Both the position numbers and the translations under genes were made by a program. 64,000 bases of DNA, from the NCBI GenBank assembly GCA_900088475.1, contig FLMG01001379.1, positions 1-64,000 on the forward strand, written 5' to 3'. The notes under the pieces are model-generated. The model did not search any database, was not told the DNA's origin, and saw only the letters and a list, made by a program, of their open reading frames with translations. Positions 23,741 to 34,576 of the stretch are shown here, piece by piece. This DNA is from Hyphochytrium catenoides. Lineage: Eukaryota > Sar > Hyphochytriomycetes > Hyphochytriales > Hyphochytriaceae. Numbering within the stretch: position 1 is the stretch's first letter; each line of letters begins with the position of its first letter.

Positions 23741-24909
23741 ATGACTCCAACAGCTCCTAGCGCTGAAAGGCAGGTAGTCCCCTATGGACCGCTGAAGCTG
23801 AGGGCTAAGATAGTAAAGGGTAAGTGTGGACTTTATAAGTCGCTTCTTTCTCTCTCTCTCCCTCTCGCTCTCTCTCTCTCTCTGTCTCACTCTGCCTCTC
23901 TCCTCTCTCTGTTCTTGACCGTCACCGTCGCCGTTGTCAGTAGTGAGAGCTCAGTCTCTTAGCTCCTGTGCTCGTTGCTTTGATCCTCCTGTCCGAGTCT
24001 TCGTTCTATGAGAGCCCCTACTTTTATCGCTGTTAAAGAGTCTCACTGGTCCGCTCCCTGCTGCGGCTATTACAGGCTTCCAGCGGGGAAGTTCGGAACT
24101 TGGCTATCCCACGGCCAACCTTTCCCCTGAGGACTTGGGAGATGAAGTATTTTCATCTCTAGAGCCTGGTGTGTACACTGGCTGGGCTTCTCTGTCGGGC
24201 AAGTACAAGGAGGGCGGTCCATACATGGCTGCGGTCAGCATAGGCTGGAATCCAGTGTATAACAACAAGGTGAGCCATGGATTGGGGAGATGGGCATAGG
24301 AAAGACGATGAAAGCTTGAAGGCGGTAGAATCGAGGAGAAGAGAGGAGCGGCAAAGGGAAATAGATAGAAAACAGGCTAATCTAAAAGATGACCATTGAG
24401 ATGGGAATGCGACAGGATAAGTAGTGCCTCCCTGGATGCGTGCTCTTAAGAACCCCGCCAGAGAGGGAAGAGAGTTAGAGCCAAAGCGAGAGACAGTTGA
24501 TCTGGGAGACAAACTACTTTAGAGTGTGATTGAGGGACAGGTTGCCACCTCTGACGCCTTTGCCCTTGGTGACAATTATCGTCTTGTGCACGCTATAGGA
24601 AAAGACTGTCGAGCCCTATCTTCTTCACAAGTTTGAGGAGAACTTTTACGGAGAGACGATGAAGCTCATCATCTGTGGCTACGTACGGCCAATGTTGAAC
24701 TTCACTTCGCTGCAGGAGCTTATTGACGCTATAGAGGCGGACTGCAGAATCACGCAAGAGACCCTCGACCTGGAGCCGTATAAGGTACCACGGCCAGTTT
24801 TAGTCTTCATGGCTTGCTCTTCAACTAGGGCGTACGTGAAATAAGTAGTCTAACTCTTGTTCTCGTCTTACAGGCTTTGAAGACAGACAGCTTCTTGAGC
24901 TGTTCCTAG
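23741..24909 (+). CDS. riboflavin kinase, monofunctional
   Basis: Four exons: 23741-23819, 24076-24269, 24599-24784 and 24874-24909, in phase for 164 residues, the usual size of a monofunctional eukaryotic riboflavin kinase. Clear family segments are GFQRGSSELGYPTANL (PTAN binds the ATP/Mg site), PGVYTGWASL, AVSIGWNPVYNNK, KTVEPYLLHKF, FYGETMKLIICGYVRPMLNF and SLQELIDAI. It phosphorylates riboflavin to FMN. No FAD synthetase domain is attached, as in yeasts and animals. The next gene on the opposite strand makes the riboflavin precursor, with 391 bases between the stops. Confidence 0.95.
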
Positions 24910-25300
24910 CGCCCAGCTATGCCTGCGCATGCAGCCTGAACGTGATCTGCCATCCCCATCCTACTGTTTCCTGCATCTAGCTCTCCTGTCTCTTCTAAGG
25001 TCCCTCAGCCTTCCTCTGAAATCGTCTCTTCGTCCTTTCTTCTGATAGGCAGTTGTGTGGGCCTTTTGCCTCAGAACTAGGTGCACCACAGCTATATTTA
25101 GCGACTTAAGTTATTCCCACCATTTGGTCCGATTCTCGCTGCATCTGCTTTGTCAGCTGACAAAGCTCCTGATATTGGCTCCTTCTGAGTCCAGTAGCCC
25201 AAGAAGCTGTCTCTGGAAAGTACAATTCGTAAGGCAGCGTAGGGCACGGTCTTGACCTTAGCTGCATTGGACCCCAAACTTTTTAATCCTCTCCTAATGC
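24910..25300. other. convergent spacer between riboflavin kinase and lumazine synthase
   Basis: No gene seen. The stretch must contain the 3' ends of both riboflavin-pathway genes. Confidence 0.5.
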
Positions 25301-26412
25301 TTAGCTTCGATCCCAGAGTCTATAGAAGTGAGAAGTAATCGTGGTGACAGCAATAAAGACTAGAGCGGTTGAGAGAAGGAGCTCGGGAACTTTTTGTAGG
25401 GTGGACTTTTTGGTCTGACGCCTTAGAGTAGCCATCTCCACAGCGCTTTGAGCCCACTCTGGGCCATGATTGTGTCCACCAGGCAGTAGTCCTGCCCTAA
25501 GCTTTGCTTGTTCTTCATTTAGACACTCCAACACTCCAAAGAGCACCTAATGCAAGCCGCAGTCAGTCTATAAGGACCTTTCATCCCCTTTCTTTGTCGT
25601 TGCCATGTCCCACGGCTCTCCTTAGCGAGTCTCTCTCGCATCGTAGCCATCCATCGGCGAGAGACTTTCCGCAGGCTCTTCCTGTCTCAGTATCCGCCAT
25701 TGCGCTGTTCTGGTTCCCTGTTCACTTACCGGCACTCCTGTCTCAAGGTTCAGTTTCATGATACCCTGCGTCACTCCCTCAGAGATGTACTCGAAGTGCA
25801 TCGTGTCACCCTTAATGAGGCAGCCCACGCATATCACCGCATCAACTTTCTCCTTCTTGATGACCCTGCTGGCTGTGTAAGGCAGCTCGTAGGCGCCTGG
25901 ACACTGATAGAGAAGGATATCCTAGAGCGATAGAGCAAGACGAAAGTTCTGAGTATAGGGAAGAAGCTGGTGGAAGACTAAAGGGTAAATGTCACTGGCA
26001 AGATGACGCGTGAAGAGCAGCTGAAGAGACTGAGACGAAGTTCAGCAAGCGAGAACTAATAGAGAAGCAGGAATACGTGCAGGACTGCGTCCATGAGGGG
26101 TGAGTGGGCTGGGGTGACGTAGTAGATAAGAGTGTCAGCCAACCTTCTCTTTGAGGTTCAACTTCTTGAGCTCCTCTTGAGCACCCGAGACTATCGCCGA
26201 AATGACCGCCTCATTCCATCGAGTGTAGCAGATGGCTTCATGGCGAGATAGATTGGACATTTGAAGTAGATGGAGAGGTTTGTTAGCACGTAGATCACCA
26301 TAAGTCCAGCACTATTGGGACCACGCTGCCTACCGATTCTGAGGCCAGTGCCATCCAGCTCCCGGTCTCTAATCCCTTTCACAGCCTCCGCGGTCTTCTC
26401 GTACGTCGCCAT
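25301..26412 (-). CDS. 6,7-dimethyl-8-ribityllumazine synthase with C-terminal hydrophobic tail
   Basis: Four minus-strand exons: 26334-26412, 26144-26235, 25730-25921 and 25301-25546, in phase for 202 residues. Lumazine synthase landmarks are [37 protein letters not shown] with the catalytic His (residue 99), [27 protein letters not shown] and [17 protein letters not shown]. It condenses the ribityl-aminouracil with dihydroxybutanone phosphate in the penultimate step of riboflavin synthesis. The normal enzyme ends near residue 165; here 35 more residues follow with a hydrophobic stretch at about 174-191 ([18 protein letters not shown]), suggesting a tail anchor. No plastid-type presequence is visible before the enzyme domain. 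Confidence 0.93.
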
Positions 26413-26988
26413 GACAGGTATCCCAAGATCTTTACTTCAGTAGGACTGGGGAAGGTTGATGAGGCCGTTGATGAATCTCAGATGAAGCATCAGGAAGAGG
26501 ATTAACGCCTGCTTCCGGTCGCTCATCGAGGATGCACAGTTCTAAGATCTTCGTCTTCAATCGGCAGCAGATCTAGATAGAGACGATCACGATCAAGAAG
26601 CTTGCATTATCGGTTAGCAGCTTTTCGGGGCGTTACCGGGTGGTGGACGAACTTTCAATGGCTTGAAGCCATGGATAAGAAGCTCTTTATTCTAGGATCT
26701 CCTTGACAGTATCTGTGCTGCATCCGCTCATCAGCGACTGGTGAAGCACCATCTAGAGCTTCATCAATCGCCTCAGACATGAGTGGAGGGTCTCTCCGCA
26801 ATATCCTAGTAGCCCCTTCTTCTGGTTTTGATCTTTAGATACTATGGCGCATCGCTGCCCTTTGTAGGAGCCCGAGGTCGTCCTAGCGCATTGATCTTGG
26901 CCTCCGAGACGAGAGAGCCTCATCGTTATCGAGGCCTGGCTTAAAGAGGTGGTTTTCTGAAAACTCTTAACCTTTCACCGCGTGAGAT
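26413..26988. promoter_or_regulatory. divergent promoter region, lumazine synthase (-) and uridine kinase (+)
   Basis: 576 bases between start codons of diverging genes. No exon or repeat stands out. Confidence 0.4.
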
Positions 26989-28407
26989 ATGGTGCCAACC
27001 AGTGAGAGGGTCTTCTTCTTCACGACTGGGTTTGCCGCTGCCCTGGGTCTTCTAGCAGTCCAACACTTCCTGCTGCAACATCTAGCAAAGGGGAGGAAGT
27101 CGGCGGATGACAAGCACAAGCAGTGGGCGGATGCCAGTTCTCCCAAGAGTTCAGGCTCCTTGTCGACGCCCGGCAGTCCCACATCCTCATCTGTTATTGG
27201 TGTAAGAGACCCCGCACATTTGGAGCACTGTCAGGTGAGTGGAGCTGCCAGTCATAGTGCATAGTGAAGGCTGCCCTTCGACGAATGAAGAACCTTCTCT
27301 TCTTGCATTTGGTTAAAGAAGCTATCCCCTTGCTCCGATATATCAGAACAGATGTCTGGCACGACTACCTCTTTGTCGGCCGCCGATCAGGCTGTTTGAT
27401 GCTGGTGCTTTGACGCTACTTTGTGACGATGCTAATATCTGTTGTTGAGGTTGAGTTTTCCTCCGTTCTCCTCTATGTGAGCCTGGTACTCTTCGTGCTG
27501 CCGCCTGTCTCCCGCTAGCGCGCTCACGGATCTCTCCCACAATCAGGAGGTCATCAACTCTAGGAAGGCTAGCGTCCACGATAGTGAAGATAGTCCTATA
27601 ATTATTGCGGTAGCAGGAGGCACGGGATCGGGCAAAACGACGCTAAGCCGTGCAATTGTAGAACGATTCGGAGAGGAAGATGTGACGTACATCAACCACG
27701 ACTTCTACTATAAGGACCTCAGTCATCTAACCCTTGAGCAAAGAGCTAAGGTATCACTTTATGAATCTTTCTTTCAGCGCTATTCGCACACGAGCGCTCT
27801 GTGGCTTTTACTCGTGGGATGGGCCATGTCCATTGTCTAACTTCAGATGCCGCAGCACAACTTCGATCATCCTGAGGCTCTGGACACCGATCTCTTGATC
27901 TCGCATCTGAAGCTATTAAGAGAAGGGAACACAGTGCTCATTCCTCAGTATAACTTCAAGACCCATTCCAGAGAGGAGAGAACAGTTCCGACAAAATCCA
28001 AGAAAGTAATCTTACTGGAAGGGATCCTCATCTTTGCCGGTATGTATGCGTTTGGACTTGTCGTTCAAATCTGCCGAGAAGGCCGACATCAGCACGAGGG
28101 CTGTTGCTAAGCATCTCTTTCTATCGATCCAGATCCACAATTAGTGGAGCTGCTAGATGTGAAGATTTTTGTGGATACACCTGCAGACATACGCTTCATT
28201 CGAAGACTGAGAAGAGATATATCCGAGCGCGGAAGGACGGTTGAAAGCGTAGTAGGGCAATATAACACAACCGTTAGGCCTATGCACTTGACATTCGTTG
28301 AGCCGTCGAAGCAGCTCGCTGACATCATTATCCCGTTTGGGCTGAACCGTATTGCTCTAGATATGGTAGTGTCACGGCTGCGAGCTTACGTGGCGAACTC
28401 CTGCTAG
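26989..28407 (+). CDS. uridine/cytidine kinase with N-terminal membrane segment
   Basis: Exons: 26989-27234, 27547-27750, 27847-28039 and 28133-28407, in phase for 305 residues. A small exon inside the 312-base first intron cannot be excluded. The kinase part is standard: P-loop GGTGSGKT (about 106-113), [50 protein letters not shown] and DIIIPFG. It phosphorylates uridine and cytidine in pyrimidine salvage. Unusual is the N-terminus: residues 8-29 form a hydrophobic segment ([20 protein letters not shown]) followed by a Ser/Pro-rich linker, so the enzyme may be membrane-anchored or targeted to an organelle. Confidence 0.9.
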
Positions 28408-30484
28408 TTCTCTCGGTTTTATGAGGCTGATCCATGTTATGCAATTATAATAGAGCAGTTTTCTTAATGCTGAGCTTTCAGACGCACGAATCAGGCTGTC
28501 CGTATACACGCAGCAAGAGACCATGATGACTGCTAAAGGCACTTCGACAGCGTGGCCTGAAAAAGTGAAAGTTTGTCATGACCTTCTGACCCGCGGATTA
28601 CTCCGATCCTAATATTTCAGCTGAAGGAGTCTCCACTGCCTGCCTACATAGAAACTCAACCTGGTACAAGGCTGTCAAAGAGGTAACGGAAGGAAGCGCA
28701 GAGAAAAAAGACACAGAATCCAGCATCTCTTTTCCATATTACTGGCACATGCACAGCGTCCCTTGACATGCGCCCTAGTGGTGTCGCAAAATGTCTTACG
28801 CTGCGAGGCGGACTTTCGTGAGCTTACCACTAGTCCTTCCCATGGACAATCAAGAACGAGGCCACGATAAAGATAGCCTTATTGCACATTGACGTAGATT
28901 CCACGGCCATTCCTGGTCCTAGTACCCATCCGCCTCATGGTCACCGCTTAGACTAGAGGTCTCCCTAGCTAGCTAAAGGATGTCAGGAAACAGTTGTCTT
29001 TGGCTATTCCTGTGATCCTTGTTCGAGAAAGCCCCACGATGCGATACCATTAGACATAGGACTAATTCATCAACAAAGACGTCAGGAGTTCAAGAAGTCC
29101 ATGGTTACAGAAGCAAGTGGCTATGTCTTCTCCCGCAAAGATATCGATCTTGTGGCAGCCTCCTAGGCCTTTATTTGCATAGATCGCGCTACTGCTGCCA
29201 GCATCCTGACACTACTTCCTGCAAATGTGACTCTCCTTCCAACATGGCACAGGGGCCCTGCCATCGAATCCTTGATGTGTCTTTAGAACCGAACTGTATC
29301 CTACAGTAGTCCCCTCCAACTCTCTCGTGTAATATAAGACTTCGTGTACTCGTAACAGATTGAACAGCCCTTCAGTCTTTTCCTGGCCTTGCTGTCTGCG
29401 TGCCTCATAGAGTCATCAGACTGTAGGAACAGCCACCGAACGGTACGAGTTACATCGACGTCGCCGCGGTGGGCACCCAATAATGGCGTGTTTCCCAAAG
29501 TTATCTTCCCCCCTTTGTCCATACAGAGTCAGCATTGGACAGCCAGCCCGCTAGTCATATCCCAGCCAATGGGAGGCGAGATCCAGGACAAGCAGCCAAT
29601 CGGAGGGAAAAGGGTTGTACTTTGCCCTTGCCAGTTCTGGTGCCTCATCACCACGTGAAACCTTCACAGAATCATTGAAAGAAACTTACCCTTTAACACC
29701 ACAGTTACAACATCAGTCCGGAAAGATTCAGCCATATCATAGCTTTCACTCTCGAGGGCGGACAGCATTGCATAAGAACGGACCCAAACAGCCCCAACTG
29801 CCCACTGCCATGGAACCAACAAGGAGCCAACAAACTTTGTCCTCTGAAGCCCGTTATAATCCTAGACCCGCAACGAACCAGCACTTAAGGAAAGGGGATG
29901 ATCGGTTATGGTTTTATAATGGCCGATAGATATCGAAGAGGTTCTTTTGTTCTATAGTCTTAGACGAACCTTAGGTAAACTTAGGTAATTTAGATAGTCC
30001 AAAGAATAAAAGCGCGGGTTACGGAAAGCTCTGATCACCCCCTCCAAAGTGTGTGAGAGGAGGGGACAGCTTCACGTCTCTACTTTTGTATGATAGTTCT
30101 ATCTCGATAATAATAAGAGCCGGACTCTACCACAAGCATGAAGAAGAGTTTCCAGAGTTCAAGAGAAAGACAGAGCTTATGAGACCCGCTGTATCTCTTC
30201 TGGCGCCGAACATCATCAGCCAGATTTCCCGACATTGCCCGCAAAGACCCCGACCCTCCTCACACTCATCGTTTGAGCTCAAGCGGCAAGGTGGGCGGAG
30301 CTCCAGGTTCCTGAGTTCGTTCATTCTGGCCATGCCATAACCTCCTTCTCCTGCGCCGTGCACCATCAGTCTCCACTCTTGGGGCATTGTGCAGACTCAG
30401 CAGCATATGAGCTGGCCAATCGTCAGTGTTTAAGCTAGGGTGAGCCACATACGGTAGGCTCAAGACTGAGAAATAACTCCCAAA
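28408..30484. other. gene-poor region with coding-like fragments
   Basis: No intact gene. Several short stretches look protein-coding but do not chain in phase. The plus-strand set is listed as a possible pseudogene. A minus-strand piece near 29692-29835 ends at a good donor but has no partner exon that I can place. Confidence 0.35.
28525..29290 (+). pseudogene. possible decayed gene, dynactin p25 (DCTN5)-like
   Basis: Read on the plus strand, fragments occur in an order that recalls the left-handed beta-helix protein DCTN5: AYIETQPGTRLSKR near the start, KCLTLRGGL, IKIALLHIDVDS, a PLDIG segment, then LLPANVTLLP near 29210. The fragments lie in different frames, and their splice phases do not agree with GT-AG introns, with stops in between. 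This may be a decayed copy, or a real gene that I have mis-spliced, or chance. The family assignment rests on weak motif resemblance only. Confidence 0.22.
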
Positions 30485-32098
30485 ATGAGGCTCTACGCAA
30501 CAGGCATCCTAGCCGCGGTTCTCCTTTCTTTTCCTCAGGCGGAGTGCCAGGACTTTCCTCTGCGACTATTCGGTATTGGTGACTGGGGCAACACGCAACC
30601 GGAGACAGGAGCAGACAAAGATGCACAGCGGAGAGTGGCAGAAGCAATGGCAAAGTATGGAGCTTCGGTGCGCCCTGTCGCGGTGGCAACCCATGGGGAC
30701 AACTTTTACTGGGGCGGGCTGGCAAATCCTAACCATGAGAAGTTTCAAGAGGCGTTCGAGAACGTCTACACCGGAGATTCGTTGAAAGATGTTCCATTTC
30801 TGTTGACTTTAGGAAACCATGACATAGGAGGCAATGCCTACTTATGCGGCAAGGATCCGGGAACTAGTGCACAACACGACAAGTGGCATGTACCATGCAA
30901 CAGTAAGCAGGAAGCGATAGATGCAACACGCATGTATTACCAGGCATCTCAGAGCTACAGTTCTCAGAAGAAAGGCTCTGGAAGGCTTACCTTTGATGGA
31001 GCTTACTATATGCGGGCGTTTAAGGTGGGCTCGCTCAGTGTGGAAGTCTATATTGTGGATACCAATGTAGTCGATAGTGGACATATTTGCTGCCAGAAGG
31101 ACGGCTACGGACAATGTGCGGACCGCATGGGCGGTGTCCCTAGAGAAACCTTTGATGGGTGTATGGAAGTCTTACGACAATCCTTCAGCGAGAGCATGGC
31201 AAAACTCGGGCAGGATTTGGACAAGTCAACGGCAACTTGGAAGGTTGTGAGCACCCACTACTGTCCCACAAGACATATTGGAGGGCCCGAACTCCAGAGC
31301 ATTGTCAGCACGGTGAAGGACAGGGTACATGTATGGATGTGTGGGCACACCCACACAACGGTTCATGACTATATGAGCGTACCGAAACTGCACGTTCTCA
31401 TGAATGGTGCTGGAGGTGGGATTGTTCTTGATGGTCCTTCTTCTCTGGGGGAATCTGGCGAAGTCAGTACGGTCTGGGCCCCTCCTCGATCAGCCTATGC
31501 GTTCACGGATCTTCAGATGTCTGCAGAGTGGATGAAGATTAGCTTCGTCACCTATGACACGACTGTTACTGGGGGAAAAGAGGTAATGGCGTGCAGGGCC
31601 ATTCCGGTCAAACCAGGACCAGCAGTGGAATGCGACACCCTGCCGTCCCAAGCCCCCGCGGTCGAGCAGCCCCCCGTTGGTGACAAAGCTGCTAATCAGT
31701 CCTCAGAGGGCAGTGCCCAAGAGCCAGGCGGCACTCAAGGCGACTCTTCGCCTACGGCTTTGCTCTTGCCTACCACGACTTCTTCCTCAGTTGACAACGT
31801 AGTACAGCAGGGGAGTATCATTGGTAGTGACTCTGGTGATCCCACTGCTGTCAATGAGGCAGCCGCGTCGGGAGCGAGTCGGAACAGCACTACCGTGATG
31901 CTCTCAGTGGTAATGTCCTTAGCAGGTGTGGGAGCAATTGTGGTAGGCGCCGCGATGTGGTATAGACGACGACGGAACACTAGGTGGAGAGCTAGCGAGC
32001 TGCAAGAATCTATGGTCTACGATCCTAGGAGCAGAACGCCTAGAGAATCTTCAGTAGTGTTTGACTCGCGAAGAGGCACCACTCTACTGCGACTATAG
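30485..32098 (+). CDS. purple acid phosphatase, type I membrane form
   Basis: Single exon, 537 residues. Residues 1-22 are a signal peptide. The metallophosphatase core has all metal-ligand motifs: GDWG (32-35), GDNFY (71-75, with the metal-binding Tyr), GNHD (110-113), STHYC (His258) and GHTH (287-290). The set matches the small mammalian-type (TRAP/ACP5) purple acid phosphatases. After the catalytic domain come about 90 residues rich in Ser, Thr, Pro and Gly, likely a glycosylated stalk. A transmembrane helix at about 470-492 follows, with a 45-residue Arg-rich cytosolic tail. Predicted role: phosphate release from extracellular or lumenal esters. The lack of introns is unusual for this region. 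Confidence 0.9.
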   Translation: MRLYATGILAAVLLSFPQAECQDFPLRLFGIGDWGNTQPETGADKDAQRRVAEAMAKYGASVRPVAVATHGDNFYWGGLANPNHEKFQEAFENVYTGDSLKDVPFLLTLGNHDIGGNAYLCGKDPGTSAQHDKWHVPCNSKQEAIDATRMYYQASQSYSSQKKGSGRLTFDGAYYMRAFKVGSLSVEVYIVDTNVVDSGHICCQKDGYGQCADRMGGVPRETFDGCMEVLRQSFSESMAKLGQDLDKSTATWKVVSTHYCPTRHIGGPELQSIVSTVKDRVHVWMCGHTHTTVHDYMSVPKLHVLMNGAGGGIVLDGPSSLGESGEVSTVWAPPRSAYAFTDLQMSAEWMKISFVTYDTTVTGGKEVMACRAIPVKPGPAVECDTLPSQAPAVEQPPVGDKAANQSSEGSAQEPGGTQGDSSPTALLLPTTTSSSVDNVVQQGSIIGSDSGDPTAVNEAAASGASRNSTTVMLSVVMSLAGVGAIVVGAAMWYRRRRNTRWRASELQESMVYDPRSRTPRESSVVFDSRRGTTLLRL

Positions 32099-33430
32099 AA
32101 GCGACGATAGTAACGGTCGCTAGTTGACTCGTGTGTTAACAATTCGTATTTATTGGGGCTCGCCCTGTGATATGCTCGTTCATCTTGACTAGTCGCGTGC
32201 TGTTCGTGGCTCTTGCGTTAACTATCGATAATTGGGAAAAGTATTAGTTCATCAACTCATGTGGCCAGCCGTTCTTTCTTTTCTTTCCCTAGGACAGGAG
32301 CTCTTGACCCCGAAGCTGTACCCACAGCCACTGACGTTTAGCGCAGAGAGCGCCACTTTGCCTAGTGACAGTGTCCTCAGTAGTGCAATCATTGGATAGA
32401 GTAGGCCTTAGAGGTTGTCATGGGTCCCTAATTACACCTTTTCCGTCGCCAGATGACAGGTGAATCGGTCTTTCCCTCTCTCTTCAGACACTCACCCAAG
32501 ATGACCCTTTACTGATTAGTTCTATGCCGAAAGTCTGCTAGCTAGCTGCAAGCCTCAACAATGCATGACCGAGCGAAGCCTGTTGGGTCCTCTACTACTG
32601 GAACTTCCTAGCAAAGTCTCATGATGCTGCAGGATATCTATAGGAGAGCAGGGTGGAACGGGGTTGGGGGAGGAAGGGGAAAGGAAAATCTTTCCCCTCG
32701 GTCAAGCAAAGTCTGATGGGGAGCTGATTTTCCCTGATACCCCAGTTTGGCATATATGTCAAAATCGGGCTCTTTGATCTCTATGTTTCTGAACCCATCA
32801 TCCTATCGAAAGGGTGTCTTGGGAAATAAATGTCACATTCGACTTTGTTCCTTTGACGACCTGACGATCTTATTCCACCACTCTTTCCCCCATCTCTCTC
32901 GGACTCTTCCTCACCTTTGGCCCGTCCTTTCCTCTGCTTCTAGGATACGTCTTCTGCCTCTGTCTCTCTGCTCATGTCATCGTCTCCTGTCATCATCGAA
33001 ACCCAATCAGCATCCCAGACCAGCCTCGCTCCTCCCTCCTCCCACCACTGAGCAGGCGTCTCCCTCGCTCTCTCCTCCTCTCTGTTCTATGAGGATCGAA
33101 AAGCTTCTTCACTCTTCCTCTTAGCGCGTCGTGCAGGGTGACGTGTTCAAGCCCCCGCTCTCCAAACTCCTTCCTCCTCAGCAGCTGCCGTTATAACAGC
33201 GCAATACCTTGATCTGCTGGTCATTCTAGGGTACATACCGGCGCTGGATTGACCAGATAGTCTCTCTTTGACCCAAGTCATCAGCCCTGATAGGATCACA
33301 TCGTTTCCTTCGTTTTGACGAGATCTGGTCGTCCAGACCTCATTTGTGAATTTGACTCTTAGTCTTCAAGACCGATACAGACGCCAACGCATCTACTTAC
33401 CGATCTTCGCCGCTCAATAGGACAAGGAGC
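32099..33430. other. intergenic region
   Basis: About 1.3 kb without a recognisable exon. Part of it (32870-33080) is CT-rich on the plus strand, which often marks promoter-proximal DNA in this window. Confidence 0.45.
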
Positions 33431-34576
33431 ATGGTAGAGACAAGGCATAACCCAGTAGCTCCGGAGCTTGGATCTCTCCGGACGGTGGACATGTTCACTG
33501 CCATACAGATTAGGGGCTTGACCATCCGGAACCGGATCATGTTGAGCCCAATGTGCATGTACCATTGTGAAAACAAGGACGGAGTTGCATCTGACTTCCA
33601 CGTCATGCACTACGGAACAAGGGCGCTGGGAGGGACTGGCATTGTATGCGTAGAGGCAACCGCAGTGGAACCAAAGGGCCGAATTTCTCCTCAAGATCTA
33701 GGGATTTGGGGTGACGAGCATGTAGAGCCTCTTAAGCGGGTCACTAGCATTATCAAGGAGAATGGCGCTGTCCCAGCCATTCAGCTAGCTCATGCAGGAA
33801 GAAAAGCAGCAACTTATAGGCCCTGGGGCGTAGGTACTAAGAGAGGGGCTATTCCTGAGGACGAGAGCTGGGAACTTGATGCTCCAAGTTCTATCGCATG
33901 GGGCACGCACTATCCTACCCCTCGTGAGCTAACTGTGGACGAGATCAAGGAGAAGGTCAATCTCTTCAAGCAAGCTGCAGAGAGAGCCCTAGCCGCCGGG
34001 TTCCAGATTATTGAGATTCATGGGGCCCACGGCTATCTCATCCACGAGTTCCTTTCGCCTGTCACCAACAAGCGGACGGACAGCTATGGCGGGAGCTTCG
34101 AGAATCGTATAAGCTTTCTCTTGGAAGTCGTGGATGCCGTTAGGAGTGTATGGCCCGAAGATCTTCCTGTGTTCCTCCGTATTTCAGCTGATGATTGGCA
34201 TGAGAGTGGCTGGACGCCAGAAGACTCTGCTCGTCTAGCCCAAGTGGTAAGGGAACACGGCGTGGACCTTGTCGATTGCTCCGCAGGAGCTATCTCAAAC
34301 GACGTCAAGTACCCAGCATCTCTCGGTCAGCAAGGCTATCAAATTTACCTCGCTGAGAAGGTGAAGAAGGAAGGCGGCGGTGTGCTTTCAGGCGCCGTAG
34401 GAGGCATCAAGGAGCCTGCATTTGCCGACAGCATTATAAAGGAGGGTAAAGCTGACATCGTGATTATTGGGCGGCAAATGCTTGCAGACCCATTCTGGCC
34501 TAATCATGCAGCTGTGGAGCTGAAGCAGAGAGAGCGGTTAGACTATGCCCCAGTCTACAGATGGGCGATCAAGTAA
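33431..34576 (+). CDS. old-yellow-enzyme-family oxidoreductase, YqjM type
   Basis: Single exon, 381 residues. It is an FMN-binding TIM-barrel ene-reductase of the YqjM (thermophilic-like) class: SPMCMY (39-44) with the flavin-tuning Cys, QLAHAGRK (118-125), the active-site pair in HGAHGY (His197 and His200), and LRISADDW. It reduces activated C=C bonds with NAD(P)H; the natural substrate is unknown. A second Met at residue 21 begins MFTAIQIRGL, where bacterial homologues usually start, so the true start may be 33491. The bacterial-type class and the lack of introns are compatible with gene transfer. Confidence 0.92.
   Translation: MVETRHNPVAPELGSLRTVDMFTAIQIRGLTIRNRIMLSPMCMYHCENKDGVASDFHVMHYGTRALGGTGIVCVEATAVEPKGRISPQDLGIWGDEHVEPLKRVTSIIKENGAVPAIQLAHAGRKAATYRPWGVGTKRGAIPEDESWELDAPSSIAWGTHYPTPRELTVDEIKEKVNLFKQAAERALAAGFQIIEIHGAHGYLIHEFLSPVTNKRTDSYGGSFENRISFLLEVVDAVRSVWPEDLPVFLRISADDWHESGWTPEDSARLAQVVREHGVDLVDCSAGAISNDVKYPASLGQQGYQIYLAEKVKKEGGGVLSGAVGGIKEPAFADSIIKEGKADIVIIGRQMLADPFWPNHAAVELKQRERLDYAPVYRWAIK

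Noticed and set aside
29301-29522. Minus-strand frame with an ankyrin-like NTPLLGAHRGDVDV stretch
   Set aside because: Only one partial repeat, no consensus context, and not joined to other exons.
29692-29835. Minus-strand exon-like piece with WQWAVGAVWVRSYAM, resembling a SET-domain segment
   Set aside because: One good donor but no matching neighbour exon and no SET catalytic motifs nearby; too weak to call.
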